Assembly (NCBI GenBank): GCA_035547755.1
Contig: DASZUG010000028.1
Span: 1-64,000, forward strand
Length of the DNA: 64,000 bases
Reading direction: 5' to 3'
From: Mesorhizobium_L sp035547755
GTDB taxonomy: Bacteria > Pseudomonadota > Alphaproteobacteria > Rhizobiales > Rhizobiaceae
Positions 53,982 through 61,723 of the stretch are shown piece after piece. The notes under the pieces were generated by a model. That model had not been told where the DNA came from. It searched no databases and worked only from the letters and a program-made list of their open reading frames with translations. Position 1 is the first letter of the stretch, and the number at the start of each line of letters is the position of its first letter. Made by a program: the position numbers and the translations under genes.

Positions 53982-54794
53982 CTAAACTCCAGCCCCTATC
54001 GCCCTGAGATAGCGTTCGGCCGAGCGCTCCACCGCGGCTTTGCCGTCCCGCGCGATCGTGCGCCCCTCGAACGCGCCATAGACGGCATCGAAGGCGAAAG
54101 GGCGGACGGCGTCCATGATGCGGCCGATCTCCGCCGCGCCGAGCGGGATGAGGTTCGGATAGGAATACATGAAGGAGACATGGCGCCGGTCGGGCGCGAC
54201 CTGGATCGTGTCGCCTGACAGAAGCGCGCCGCGCCCGCCCGCAAGCCAAGGACAGCGCAGCACCGACGCGCCCTCGAAATGGCCGCCGCAGCGGATCATC
54301 GTCGCCGCGCCGAGCGAAAGCCGCTCGCCCTTCCAGAAAGCGACCGCCGCGCCGCGGCGCTGGACCCATTGCGCGTCATCGGCATGGATATGGATCGGTA
54401 TGCCGCCGAAAGCGTCGCTCCATTCGAGCATCGAGGAATAATAATGCGGGTGCGAGATGGCGATGTGGGCAAGCCCGCCAAGGCCCTTGATGCGCTCGAC
54501 CGTCGCCCGGTCGACCAGGCTGAGGCAATCCCACAGAATGTTGCCATCCGGGTGCCGGATGAGGAACGCCCGCTGGCCGATGCCGAAATGCGGCCCGATC
54601 CTGAGGCTGAAAAGACCCTCCGCCTCCTCTTCCCAGACGATCGCATGATCGCGCCCAAGCGCCGCCATCTCCGTCCAACCCTGCCCACCCGCCGGCACAT
54701 ATTGCCGCTCGTCCTCGCAGATCGGACAGGATGCGGGCGGCAAGGCGCTGTCCGGATATTGCGTGCCGCAGGTGATGCAGATGAAGCGGGACAT
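53982..54794 (-). CDS. MBL-fold protein with N-terminal zinc ribbon and altered metal motif
   Basis: A 270-residue protein. Residues 1-32 form a rubredoxin-like zinc ribbon (CITCGTQYP, then CPICEDE), followed by an MBL-fold domain. The usual HxHxDH metal motif reads SHPHYYSS, so one Asp and one His are missing, while later ligands appear as GGHFEG and SGDTIQV. It may bind a single metal or have lost hydrolase activity. It converges on the Tat-exported MBL gene, about 105 bp away. No close operon partner. Confidence 0.8.
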   Translation of the reverse strand: MSRFICITCGTQYPDSALPPASCPICEDERQYVPAGGQGWTEMAALGRDHAIVWEEEAEGLFSLRIGPHFGIGQRAFLIRHPDGNILWDCLSLVDRATVERIKGLGGLAHIAISHPHYYSSMLEWSDAFGGIPIHIHADDAQWVQRRGAAVAFWKGERLSLGAATMIRCGGHFEGASVLRCPWLAGGRGALLSGDTIQVAPDRRHVSFMYSYPNLIPLGAAEIGRIMDAVRPFAFDAVYGAFEGRTIARDGKAAVERSAERYLRAIGAGV

Positions 54795-54953
54795 GGGAGG
54801 GTCTTAGCATGAAGTCCGGATTCTCGTTATCCCAAAACAGCCCGCGTTGTGCCGGCATCGGACGATGCAGGACCCTCCGCCTCGCTCGGTCCCGCCCTTC
54901 CGCCTTCGCCATCCTCGGCTCTCCACCTTAGTCATCTTCGCACCCTCCATCTT

Positions 54954-54990
54954 CGTCATCCTCGGGCTTGACCCGAGGATCCATGCCGGA
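54954..54990. repeat. Intergenic palindromic element, CCTCGGG family
   Basis: CGTCATCCTCGGGCTTGACC and the bases following contain the perfect 7-bp hairpin CCTCGGG/CCCGAGG around CTTGA and end in GATCCATGCCGGA. Related copies of this element occur at 53900-53940 and, with a longer loop and reversed, at 55062-55127 and 55838-55904. It lies in the 54795-55246 interval, which has no gene. Confidence 0.75.
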
Positions 54991-55014
54991 GTCTCGCCAA
55001 CGAATCGGAGTCTC

Positions 55015-55127
55015 CCAGAACCCGCACGCTTTGCCCACCACCTCACACGACCGGAACGCTCAGGCATGGATCCCCGGGTCTCCGCCTTCGCTGCGCTCCG
55101 GCTCCGCCCGAGGATGACGAAGGAGAG
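55015..55127. repeat. Long mosaic repeat, copy A
   Basis: About 113 bp running from CAGAACCCGCAC through CGACCGGAACGCTCA to CGAGGATGACGAAGGAGAG. It matches 55792-55904 closely over most of its length. The right half is the reversed CCTCGGG-type palindrome with a GC-rich internal loop. It has no coding capacity that I can support. Confidence 0.75.
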
Positions 55128-55183
55128 ATGATCGCGCCAAAATCTCTCTGGTGTTTGAGTTCTCCCGTCATATCCATCAACGC

Positions 55184-55217
55184 CGTCATCCCTGTGCTTG
55201 TCACAGGGATCCATGCC
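55184..55217. repeat. Palindromic element, CCCTGTG family, copy 1
   Basis: CGTCATCCCTGTGCTTGTCA and following bases form a perfect 7-bp hairpin CCCTGTG/CACAGGG around CTTGT, ending GATCCATGCC. Other copies are at 55552-55585 (reversed) and 55732-55764. Confidence 0.8.
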
Positions 55218-55246
55218 TCGACCACTCCACCGGCATGACGCTCCAG

Positions 55247-55537
55247 TCAAAGCAAATGCCAGGTGATGTCGTGCCAGTGTGGATTGCGTTCCTCGATGAG
55301 GTGGATCTTCCACTGGCGCGGCCATTTCTTCATCGTCTTCTCGCGCTGGATGGCGTCGGTGATGAGATCGTACTCATCGAACCAGACCAGCCGCATCACG
55401 CCGTAGCGTGCGGCGAACTTCGACCCGGTGCCATTTCTGTGCTGCTCGAGGCGGCCCGCCAGATCGCTGGTCACGCCGATATAAAGCGTGCCGTTCTTCT
55501 GCGACGCCAGGATATAAACATAGCCACGCCTGCGCAT
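55247..55537 (-). CDS. GIY-YIG nuclease-domain protein (UPF0213/UvrC-like)
   Basis: A 96-residue single-domain protein. The GIY-YIG core is YVYILASQKNGTLYIGVT, followed by the catalytic Arg in GRLEQHRNG and the Glu in IQREKTMKKWPR. Small stand-alone proteins of this type are common in rhizobia and often lie among repeats. The frame extends upstream through a palindromic repeat, so ATG at 55537 is used. It is embedded in the densest repeat region of the window. A role in repeat mobility is speculative. Confidence 0.8.
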   Translation of the reverse strand: MRRRGYVYILASQKNGTLYIGVTSDLAGRLEQHRNGTGSKFAARYGVMRLVWFDEYDLITDAIQREKTMKKWPRQWKIHLIEERNPHWHDITWHLL

Positions 55538-55551
55538 GGCCGGACTGTAGA

Positions 55552-55585
55552 GGCATGGATTCCTGTGACAAGCACGGGAATGACG
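55552..55585. repeat. Palindromic element, CCCTGTG family, copy 2 (reversed)
   Basis: GGCATGGATTCCTGTGACAA and the following bases to TGACG are the reverse complement of the element at 55184-55217, with a few substitutions. It lies just upstream of the GIY-YIG start codon. Confidence 0.75.
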
Positions 55586-55641
55586 GATTTGATTATGGCT
55601 ATTGGCTAATCGCCGGTGCCGAACTGCCTTCAATCTTCAAC

Positions 55642-55691
55642 GGCAACGTGCCCGTATTCCGCCTTCTACATTTAATGGCAACGTGCCCGTA
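55642..55691. repeat. 15-bp direct repeat
   Basis: GGCAACGTGCCCGTA occurs twice, at 55642-55656 and 55677-55691, 35 bp apart. No gene or known site is associated. Confidence 0.7.
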
Positions 55692-55731
55692 CTCCACAGC
55701 CCCGGGGATTGGCTGCAAATCTCTCAATGGT

Positions 55732-55764
55732 CGTCATCCCTGTGCTTGTCACAGGGATCCAGGC
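55732..55764. repeat. Palindromic element, CCCTGTG family, copy 3
   Basis: Same orientation and nearly identical to 55184-55217, again with CCCTGTG/CACAGGG around CTTGT, followed by GATCCAGGC. Confidence 0.8.
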
Positions 55765-55791
55765 CGGAGTGCCGACGTTATGCGGAGCCTT

Positions 55792-55904
55792 CCAGAACCC
55801 GCACCGTTCCTGCGCAGCCCTACGCGACCGGAACGCTCAGCCATGGATTCCGGGGTCTCCGCCTTCGCTGCGCTCCGGCTCCACCCGAGGATGACGAAGG
55901 AGAG
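55792..55904. repeat. Long mosaic repeat, copy B
   Basis: Second copy of the unit at 55015-55127 in the same orientation. Both have CAGAACCCGCAC at the left and the long-loop palindrome ending GAGGATGACGAAGGAGAG at the right, with substitutions concentrated in the middle. Confidence 0.75.
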
Positions 55905-56161
55905 GCGTTTGCGCCGACCATTCACCTTTGCGATTTCGCCTGACCCCCGCCTTTCGTCATCCCATGGCGAAGCAGGCCCCCCGGGTCTTGCCTTCGGCAA
56001 GCCCGAGGACAGGCTCCGGCCGTCGCGCAGACCATCGGATCCATGCCGGAGTGTTTCCGAATGGGTCGCGGCAAAGGTCATCTCCCTGTTTGAAGCAGTC
56101 ATCCCGAGCCATTGCAGAAGCGCTGGGCGAGGTGCTCCTCAACGAGAAGCGGCGCGCTCGT

Positions 56162-56488
56162 TCATTCCGAAAACAGTTCCGCATGCGTGCCTGCGCGGAC
56201 GAAGATCACCTGTCCGACCTTGCCGCTGTCATCGACCATATAGACGAGCAAGAAATCGCCTCCGATATGGCATTCACGATAGCCGCCCCAATCGCCTTTC
56301 AGCGGATGATCTCTCCATTCCGGCCCGAGTGGCCCATCATTGGCGATCAGGAGAAGCATCGCCTCTTTGAGCCGGCGCATGTCATAGCGACCGGATCGTG
56401 AAAGGCGTTCCCAGTCCTTGAGAAACTGCTTTGTATAATCGGAACGGCGCGGAAGCGCCGCGCGCTTACTTGTCGCCGGTCTTTTCAA
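56162..56488 (-). CDS. YafQ/RelE-family mRNA interferase toxin
   Basis: A 108-residue type II toxin that would cut mRNA at the ribosome. It has the YafQ-type pattern SDYTKQFLKDWERL near residue 16, HPLKGDWGGYRECHIGG (H61, H74), and the C-terminal GTHAELF with the likely catalytic H102. It overlaps the antitoxin gene by 23 bp, the normal antitoxin-then-toxin coupling. The N-terminal 13 residues (basic) may be dispensable if translation starts later. The module lies 61 bp downstream of mccB on the same strand. Confidence 0.85.
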   Translation of the reverse strand: MKRPATSKRAALPRRSDYTKQFLKDWERLSRSGRYDMRRLKEAMLLLIANDGPLGPEWRDHPLKGDWGGYRECHIGGDFLLVYMVDDSGKVGQVIFVRAGTHAELFSE

Positions 56489-56747
56489 GGTCGGCTATCA
56501 GTTGACCGGCATCTTCGAAACGGGCCTTGCTCTTGACGAGCATCTCACGGGCCTCTGCCATCGCCGTCTGTGTGGCGGCGTTGGGCACCTTGAGTTCAAG
56601 CGGAAAGGCCTGATCGGCCACCACACGCTTGAGAAAAATGCGCACGGCATCGGAAACCGACAAGCCCATCGCGTCCAGCGCGGCGGTCGCCTGTTCTTTG
56701 GTGTCGTCATCGACCCGGACGTGAAGCATGGATGTGCGCGCGTTCAT
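56466..56747 (-). CDS. RelB/DinJ-family antitoxin
   Basis: A 93-residue antitoxin. Its N-terminal ribbon-helix-helix begins TSMLHVRVDDDTKEQATAAL and includes GLSVSDAVRIFLKRV, the DinJ signature. The C-terminal half is an acidic, helical toxin-binding tail. It would neutralise the adjoining YafQ-like toxin and repress their promoter. Only 61 bp separate it from the mccB stop, so the promoter must lie in that short gap, or the module is read from mccB. Confidence 0.86.
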   Translation of the reverse strand: MNARTSMLHVRVDDDTKEQATAALDAMGLSVSDAVRIFLKRVVADQAFPLELKVPNAATQTAMAEAREMLVKSKARFEDAGQLIADLEKTGDK

Positions 56748-56808
56748 GAGTGGAATATGTATCGCAAATGAGAGGCAGTCAAGCAGGGCAGCGGATATCC
56801 CCCACGTC

Positions 56809-58416
56809 TCACATCCTCCAAACCCCCACCTTTGTCTCCTCCACCGCCGCGTTCAGTGCCGCGCTTAGGCTCAGCGCCAGCACCTCGCGCGTCTTTGCCG
56901 GGTCGATGATGCCGTCGTCCCAGAGGCGGGCCGAGGAATAGAGCGGGTGGCCCTCATGCTCGTATTTCATCAGGATCGGCTTTCGGAATTTCGCTTCCTC
57001 CTCGGCAGTCCAGATGCCGCCCTTGCGCTCGATGCCTTCGCGCTTGACCATGGCGAGCACCGTCGCGGCCTGCTCGCCGCCCATGACGGAGATGCGCGCG
57101 TTCGGCCACATCCACAGGAAGCGCGGCGAATAGGCACGGCCGCACATGCCGTAATTGCCGGCGCCGAAGGAGCCGCCGATAATCATCGTCAGTTTCGGCA
57201 CGCGCGCCGTCGCCACCGCCGTGACCAGCTTGGCGCCGTCCTTGGCGATCCCGCCCGCCTCGTATTTCCGCCCGACCATGAAGCCGGTGATGTTCTGCAG
57301 GAAGAGGAGCGGGATGCCGCGCTGCGTGCAGAGCTCGATGAAATGCGCCCCCTTCTGCGCGCTTTCGGAAAAGAGCACGCCATTGTTGGCGAGGATGCCG
57401 ACCGGCATGCCGTGGAGATGCGCGAAGCCGGTGACGAGGGTTGAGCCGTAATTCGCCTTGAATTCGTCGAGTTCCGAGCCGTCCACCACCCGCGCGATCA
57501 CCTCGCGCGCGTCATAGGGCTGGCGCGGATCGGCGGGAATGACGCCATAGATCTCGCGCGGATCGTAGAGCGGCGGCCGAGGCGTTTGCAGATCGAGGCC
57601 GATCGCCTTCTTGCGGTTGAGGTTCTTCACGATGCGCCGCGCGATCGCCAGCGCATGCGCGTCGTCCATGGCGTAATGGTCGGCGACGCCCGAAATGCGC
57701 GTGTGGACATCCGCCCCGCCAAGCTCTTCGGCGCTGACGTCCTCGCCCGTTGCTGCCTTCACCAGCGGCGGGCCGCCGAGGAAGATCGTCGCCTGGTTGC
57801 GAACCATGATCGTCTCGTCCGACATCGCCGGCACATAGGCGCCGCCCGCCGTGCATGAGCCCATGACGCAGGCGATCTGCGGAATGCCGGCCGCCGACAT
57901 GTTCGCCTGATTGTAGAAGATGCGGCCGAAATGTTCCCGGTCGGGAAAAACCTCGTCCTGGTTCGGCAGGTTTGCGCCGCCGGAATCGACGAGGTAAAGG
58001 CAGGGCAGGTTATTCTCCCGCGCGATCTCTTGCGCGCGCAAATGCTTCTTCACCGTCATCGGATAGTAGGTGCCGCCTTTCACCGTCGCGTCGTTGACGA
58101 CGACCATGACCTCGCGCCCCTCGACGCGGCCGATGCCGGCGATCATGCCGGCGGCGGGAATATCCTCGCCATACATGCCATAGGCGGCGAACTGGCCGAT
58201 CTCGAGAAAGGGCGCGCCGGTGTCGAGCAGCTGCGCCAGACGCTCGCGCGGCAGGAGCTTTCCGCGCGACAGGTGGCGCTTGCGCGCTTCCTCCGAGCCG
58301 CCACGCTCGATCGTGGTAGCCTTTTCGGCGATGTCGGCGATGAGTTCTTCCATGCGCTCCGCATTCGCCCGGAAGGCGTCGGAGGTGGGCGAGATCTGCG
58401 ACTGGATGACGGGCAT
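56809..58416 (-). CDS. mccB: Methylcrotonyl-CoA carboxylase, carboxyltransferase (beta) subunit
   Basis: A 535-residue carboxyltransferase that moves carbon dioxide from biotin to 3-methylcrotonyl-CoA. Family stretches include KHLRAQEIARENNLPC, the GSCTAGGAYVPAM acyl-CoA site, GYIIDP-equivalent NNGVLFSESAQKGAHFIELC, and GAGNYGMCGRAY. A GAGG ribosome-binding site is five bases upstream. The start is only nine bases after the stop of the VapC-like gene, and a DinJ/YafQ pair follows 61 bp after its stop. This chain needs MccA (45463-47418) to function. The toxin-antitoxin insertions seem to have separated it from ivd and mccA. Confidence 0.94.
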   Translation of the reverse strand: MPVIQSQISPTSDAFRANAERMEELIADIAEKATTIERGGSEEARKRHLSRGKLLPRERLAQLLDTGAPFLEIGQFAAYGMYGEDIPAAGMIAGIGRVEGREVMVVVNDATVKGGTYYPMTVKKHLRAQEIARENNLPCLYLVDSGGANLPNQDEVFPDREHFGRIFYNQANMSAAGIPQIACVMGSCTAGGAYVPAMSDETIMVRNQATIFLGGPPLVKAATGEDVSAEELGGADVHTRISGVADHYAMDDAHALAIARRIVKNLNRKKAIGLDLQTPRPPLYDPREIYGVIPADPRQPYDAREVIARVVDGSELDEFKANYGSTLVTGFAHLHGMPVGILANNGVLFSESAQKGAHFIELCTQRGIPLLFLQNITGFMVGRKYEAGGIAKDGAKLVTAVATARVPKLTMIIGGSFGAGNYGMCGRAYSPRFLWMWPNARISVMGGEQAATVLAMVKREGIERKGGIWTAEEEAKFRKPILMKYEHEGHPLYSSARLWDDGIIDPAKTREVLALSLSAALNAAVEETKVGVWRM

Positions 58417-58425
58417 GGAACCTCG

Positions 58426-58809
58426 CTAGCGGATGAGTTCGACTGAACAATCGAGATCGATCGTCTTCCATGCGCGATCCGTCGTCACGGCGGTTGCGCT
58501 GCGTTCGATGGCTAACGCGAGACAGGCGCGATCAGCGAAAGAAAGCCGTTTGCGTTTTGTCGCCGACCGCAAAGACGCTGCGCGCGCCGCGTCGTTGCGG
58601 TCGAATATGATCACGTCAAGCCTCAGGGCCTCAAGCCAGTGAAATGCTTCCTCCGCGCCAAATCCCTTGTCGATAAGTTTGGCGCAGGCTTCCGAATAGT
58701 TGACGGCCGAGACAGCAGCCGCAGACATTCGCGCCAAAGCGTTGTCGGCGCCCGGTTCCTTGAACGCAATGGCCAGGATTGCGGAGGCGTCGAAAATGAA
58801 ATCAGCCAT
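58426..58809 (-). CDS. PIN-domain toxin (VapC-like)
   Basis: A 127-residue PIN-domain ribonuclease. The acidic active-site residues appear as D7 (FIFDASAIL), the Glu in NYSEAC, the Asp in FADRACLALA and the Asp in VTTDRAW. The ATG at 58809 lies inside the end of the antitoxin gene (8-bp overlap); an ATG at 58827 would add six residues. VapC toxins usually cut initiator tRNA or rRNA. It ends nine bases before mccB. Confidence 0.88.
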   Translation of the reverse strand: MADFIFDASAILAIAFKEPGADNALARMSAAAVSAVNYSEACAKLIDKGFGAEEAFHWLEALRLDVIIFDRNDAARAASLRSATKRKRLSFADRACLALAIERSATAVTTDRAWKTIDLDCSVELIR

Positions 58810-59290
58810 TCCTGTCGGCTTCCGCACGCCGTTCGGCGATCAGTTCGTCGGAGACGAGGGTTCCCGCAGGCACAAGACTCAAGGCCCGGCGTTGCAGCTG
58901 GTGCACAGCGGACATCGGGGAAATAGCCCTCAGTTCGCCGTCGACGACATTGACCGTAATGCGGCCATCCGCATCGAGGAGCATCGCCTTCCGTATGTCC
59001 GGCGGAAGAACAAGATGCCCATCGGCTGTAATTGTCATGGCACGGAATGGCACTGACGCAGGCTGCGTCGCGAACCCGTCGTCTTCGATCTCGGCTTGCG
59101 TCAGAATTTCCTTTTTCCAATGGGAATATTGGGTGAAGCCGGTGCCGGCATTGCCGCCTTCAGCGACATAAAGGTCTACTACTTCGCGACCACTCGGCAC
59201 GCGTCCGTTCCGGGCATACAACTCATCGCAAATCTGCCAGATGCGGGCCTTCTCGGATCCCGATCGGACGGTTTGATGCAGCATATTCAT
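58802..59290 (-). CDS. AbrB/SpoVT-type antitoxin with extra N-terminal domain
   Basis: A 162-residue antitoxin for the VapC-like toxin. The C-terminal part (about 80-162) has the AbrB/MazE swapped-hairpin pattern (MTITADGHLVLPPDIRKAML, then VNVVDGELRAI) plus a toxin-binding tail. Unusually, residues 1-60 form an extra domain (SGSEKARIWQICDELYARNG through YVAEGGNAGTGFTQYSHWKK) resembling the KfrA N-terminal DNA-binding pattern. A perfect AGGAGG six bases before the ATG at 59290 fixes the start. An AT-rich promoter with an inverted repeat (59308-59320) lies upstream. Confidence 0.8.
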   Translation of the reverse strand: MNMLHQTVRSGSEKARIWQICDELYARNGRVPSGREVVDLYVAEGGNAGTGFTQYSHWKKEILTQAEIEDDGFATQPASVPFRAMTITADGHLVLPPDIRKAMLLDADGRITVNVVDGELRAISPMSAVHQLQRRALSLVPAGTLVSDELIAERRAEADRNG

Positions 59291-59307
59291 CACGCGCCTC
59301 CTGCAAT

Positions 59308-59320
59308 TTGATAAAATCAA
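59308..59320. promoter_or_regulatory. Candidate operator of the AbrB/VapC-like module
   Basis: A perfect inverted repeat TTGAT-AAA-ATCAA in the AT-rich 59291-59362 segment directly upstream of the antitoxin gene. An ATATGTATAT palindrome follows at about 59320-59329. This fits an autoregulated toxin-antitoxin promoter. Confidence 0.45.
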
Positions 59321-59362
59321 TATGTATATCATTAAATATTAAGTCAATCGTAAAATAGAAAA

Positions 59363-60526
59363 TTACGTGCTTTCCTCCATGATTTCCCTTCCGATCAGCC
59401 AGCGCCTGATCTCGCTCGTCCCCGCGCCGATCTCGTAGAGTTTGGCGTCGCGCAGGAGCCGGCCGGTTGGATAATCGTTGATATAGCCGTTGCCGCCGAG
59501 CATCTGGATGGCGTCGAGCGCGGTCTGCGTCGCCCGCTCGGCCGAATAGAGGATGCAGCCGGCGGAATCCTTGCGTGTCGTCTCGCCCCGGTCGCAGGCC
59601 GACGCCACGGAATAGACATAGGCGCGGCAGGCATTGAGCTGCGTGTACATATCGGCAAGCTTGCCCTGGATGAGCTGGAAATCGCCGATCGCCTGGCCGA
59701 ACTGACGCCGCTCGCGCACATAGGGCACCGCCACGTCGAGACAGGCGGCCATGATGCCGAGCGGCCCGCCGGACAGCACGACGCGCTCATAGTCGAGGCC
59801 GGACATGAGGACTTCAACGCCTTTGTTTTCCTCGCCGAGCACATTCTCGAAGGGCACCTCGACATCCGCGAAAACGAGTTCGCCGGTGTTGGAGCCGCGC
59901 ATGCCGAGCTTGTCCAGCTTCTGGGCGACGGAAAAGCCCTTCATCTCGCGCTCGATCAGGAAGGCTGTGATGCCGCGCGAGCCCATGGTCGGCTCGGTCT
60001 TGGCATAGACCACCAGCGTCGCGGCGTCCGGCCCATTGGTGATCCACATCTTCGTGCCGTTCAGCACGTACCGGTCATTCTTCTTGTCGGCGCGAAGCTT
60101 CATCGACACCACGTCGGAGCCGGAGCCGGGCTCCGACATGGCGAGCGCGCCGACAGCCTCGCCCGAGCAGAGCGGCGGCAGGTATCTCGCCTTCTGTTCC
60201 GGCGTACCCCAGCGGTTGATCTGGTTGACGCAAAGATTGGAATGCGCGCCGTAGGACAAGCCGACTGCGGCGGAAGCGCGCGAAATCTCTTCCATCGCGA
60301 TCACATGCGCCAGATAGGTCATGCCCGAGCCGCCATAGTCGGGGTCGGCGGTCATGCCGAGCGCGCCGATCTCTCCGAGCTTTTTCCACAGCCCGGCCGG
60401 AAAGTCGTTGTCACGGTCGATCAAGGCGGCTTGAGGCGCGATTTCGGCCTGCGCGAAACGGCGCACCATGTCGCGCAGAGCCTCGATCTCCTCGCTGAAG
60501 CCGAAATTCATCGAATGCGTGTACAT
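59363..60526 (-). CDS. ivd: Isovaleryl-CoA dehydrogenase
   Basis: A 387-residue acyl-CoA dehydrogenase that oxidises isovaleryl-CoA to 3-methylcrotonyl-CoA, the substrate of MccAB. The signature SEPGSGSDVVSMKLRA lies near residue 132, and the catalytic Glu is in LDYERVVLSGGPLGIM near residue 245, a position used by isovaleryl-CoA dehydrogenases rather than most relatives. The start has GGGAGG seven bases upstream. Electrons would go through ETF to the ETF-QO at 37802-39517. It is preceded on the same strand by a TetR gene, 40 bp away, and followed by the antitoxin gene. Confidence 0.94.
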   Translation of the reverse strand: MYTHSMNFGFSEEIEALRDMVRRFAQAEIAPQAALIDRDNDFPAGLWKKLGEIGALGMTADPDYGGSGMTYLAHVIAMEEISRASAAVGLSYGAHSNLCVNQINRWGTPEQKARYLPPLCSGEAVGALAMSEPGSGSDVVSMKLRADKKNDRYVLNGTKMWITNGPDAATLVVYAKTEPTMGSRGITAFLIEREMKGFSVAQKLDKLGMRGSNTGELVFADVEVPFENVLGEENKGVEVLMSGLDYERVVLSGGPLGIMAACLDVAVPYVRERRQFGQAIGDFQLIQGKLADMYTQLNACRAYVYSVASACDRGETTRKDSAGCILYSAERATQTALDAIQMLGGNGYINDYPTGRLLRDAKLYEIGAGTSEIRRWLIGREIMEEST

Positions 60527-60566
60527 CGCTCACCTCCCAAGCCCGTGGCCGTCAAAGCGGCCTCAT

Positions 60567-61211
60567 TCACGCGTTGGCCAGCGCCGTTTCGTTCCGCTCA
60601 ACTCGTTGCTCATCCATTGAGCGGGCGCCCACGAGACGCCTCGTCATGGAAAGATAGGTCTTTGTGACGCCTTCGACAGACAGCCTTTCGTCGGGACGGA
60701 ACCAGACGATGACGCCGGTGATCATCTGGATGAGTGCCATGGCGGTCAGGCCGACGTCATCAATCCGGAAGCTGCCGGCATCCGCGCCCTGGCGCAGGAT
60801 CTGGCGCAGATTCTTCTCGTACTTGCTGCGCATCTTGAGGATCGTGCTCAGCCGCTCTTTCGAAAGGCTGCGCAGTTCCATGTTGGAGACATGCGTCGAG
60901 GCGCGACGCGCGATATGAAAACGGATATGGTTCTCGACGAAGGCCGCAAGCCGGTGTTCGGGATCGGCGGAGGGCGGCTGCTCCGCTTCCCACGCCGCGA
61001 TCAATTCCTCCATGTGCTCGCGCATGAGCGTGAAGAGCAAATCTTCCTTGGTGGGAAAATACCGGTAAAGCGCGGCCGCCTGGACGCCAATCTCGCCGGC
61101 AAGCTGCCGCATCGTCACGGCCTCATAGCCATGCCGCGCGATAAGCGTCAGTGCCGCTTCCCTGAGCAGCGCCTCCGTCTTACCGCCGTTCGAGCCGCTT
61201 GTCCGCGCCAT
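60567..61211 (-). CDS. TetR-family regulator, probable local regulator of ivd
   Basis: A 214-residue TetR regulator. The N-terminal helix-turn-helix (about 10-57) has HGYEAVTMRQLAGEIGVQAA and ALYRYFPTKEDLL; a ligand-binding all-helical domain follows. A GGAGG five bases before the ATG fixes the start. It precedes ivd by 40 bp on the same strand, so it is probably in the same transcript and controls leucine or acyl-CoA catabolism. TetR-type LiuQ regulators do this in other proteobacteria, but identity with LiuQ is not established here. Confidence 0.88.
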   Translation of the reverse strand: MARTSGSNGGKTEALLREAALTLIARHGYEAVTMRQLAGEIGVQAAALYRYFPTKEDLLFTLMREHMEELIAAWEAEQPPSADPEHRLAAFVENHIRFHIARRASTHVSNMELRSLSKERLSTILKMRSKYEKNLRQILRQGADAGSFRIDDVGLTAMALIQMITGVIVWFRPDERLSVEGVTKTYLSMTRRLVGARSMDEQRVERNETALANA

Positions 61212-61416
61212 TTCGCCTCCGTGACGAAAGAATAAAACAAGCGTTCATTTAATTCAAGCATCAGATTGAAATGCGGCGCATGAGGAAGCCGCTGTTCAGG
61301 CGCAACGTCCGTTCATCACGTGTCAGGTGGTTGAACTTGCCGACAAAAGGGAGAGATAAAGAATCAAGCCTCATCGGACCAACATGGCGGGCGGTATCCT
61401 CTCGCAGGAGAACAAG

Positions 61417-61704
61417 ATGGCGGAAACGGGTCGAAAGGCGGTGCGGGTGCGTATAGAAGGGCGCGTCCAGGGAGTAAGCTTTCGCCTCTGGACACGAGCT
61501 AAAGCCGACAGGCTCGGCATCACGGGATGGGTCCGTAACGAGAAGGACGGTTCGGTGGCCGCTTTTCTCGCCGGGTCGGACGAGGCGGTTTCGGCGATGC
61601 TCAAGGCGCTATGGACAGGACCGCCGGGAGCGGTCGTGAGGAACGTGGTCTCCGAGCCGGCTGGATCCACCCATCAGCCGGCCGGCTTCAGGATCATCGA
61701 CTGA
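61417..61704 (+). CDS. acyP: Acylphosphatase
   Basis: A 95-residue acylphosphatase that hydrolyses acyl phosphates such as carbamoyl or acetyl phosphate. The catalytic Arg is in RVQGVSFRLW and the Asn in GWVRNEKDGSV; the C-terminal GFRII is typical. AGGAG seven bases before the ATG at 61417 is preferred over an upstream ATG at 61384. It is divergent from the TetR gene and converges on the hydrolase gene 20 bp later. Confidence 0.93.
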   Translation: MAETGRKAVRVRIEGRVQGVSFRLWTRAKADRLGITGWVRNEKDGSVAAFLAGSDEAVSAMLKALWTGPPGAVVRNVVSEPAGSTHQPAGFRIID

Positions 61705-61723
61705 TCGGGCGCGGGCGGAGATA

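Larger units (their letters stand above)
55538..56161. other. Gene-free, repeat-dense interval
   Basis: About 620 bp with no supportable gene. It contains copies of two palindromic families (55552-55585, 55732-55764 and 55838-55904), a 15-bp direct repeat (55642-55656 and 55677-55691), and degraded palindromic sequence up to the YafQ-like toxin gene. It appears to be layered insertions of short non-autonomous elements. Confidence 0.7.

Noticed and set aside
61212..61300. TetR operator upstream of the tetR-ivd genes
   Set aside because: ACAAGCGTTC and TTCAAGC segments look suggestive, but I could not find a convincing inverted repeat.
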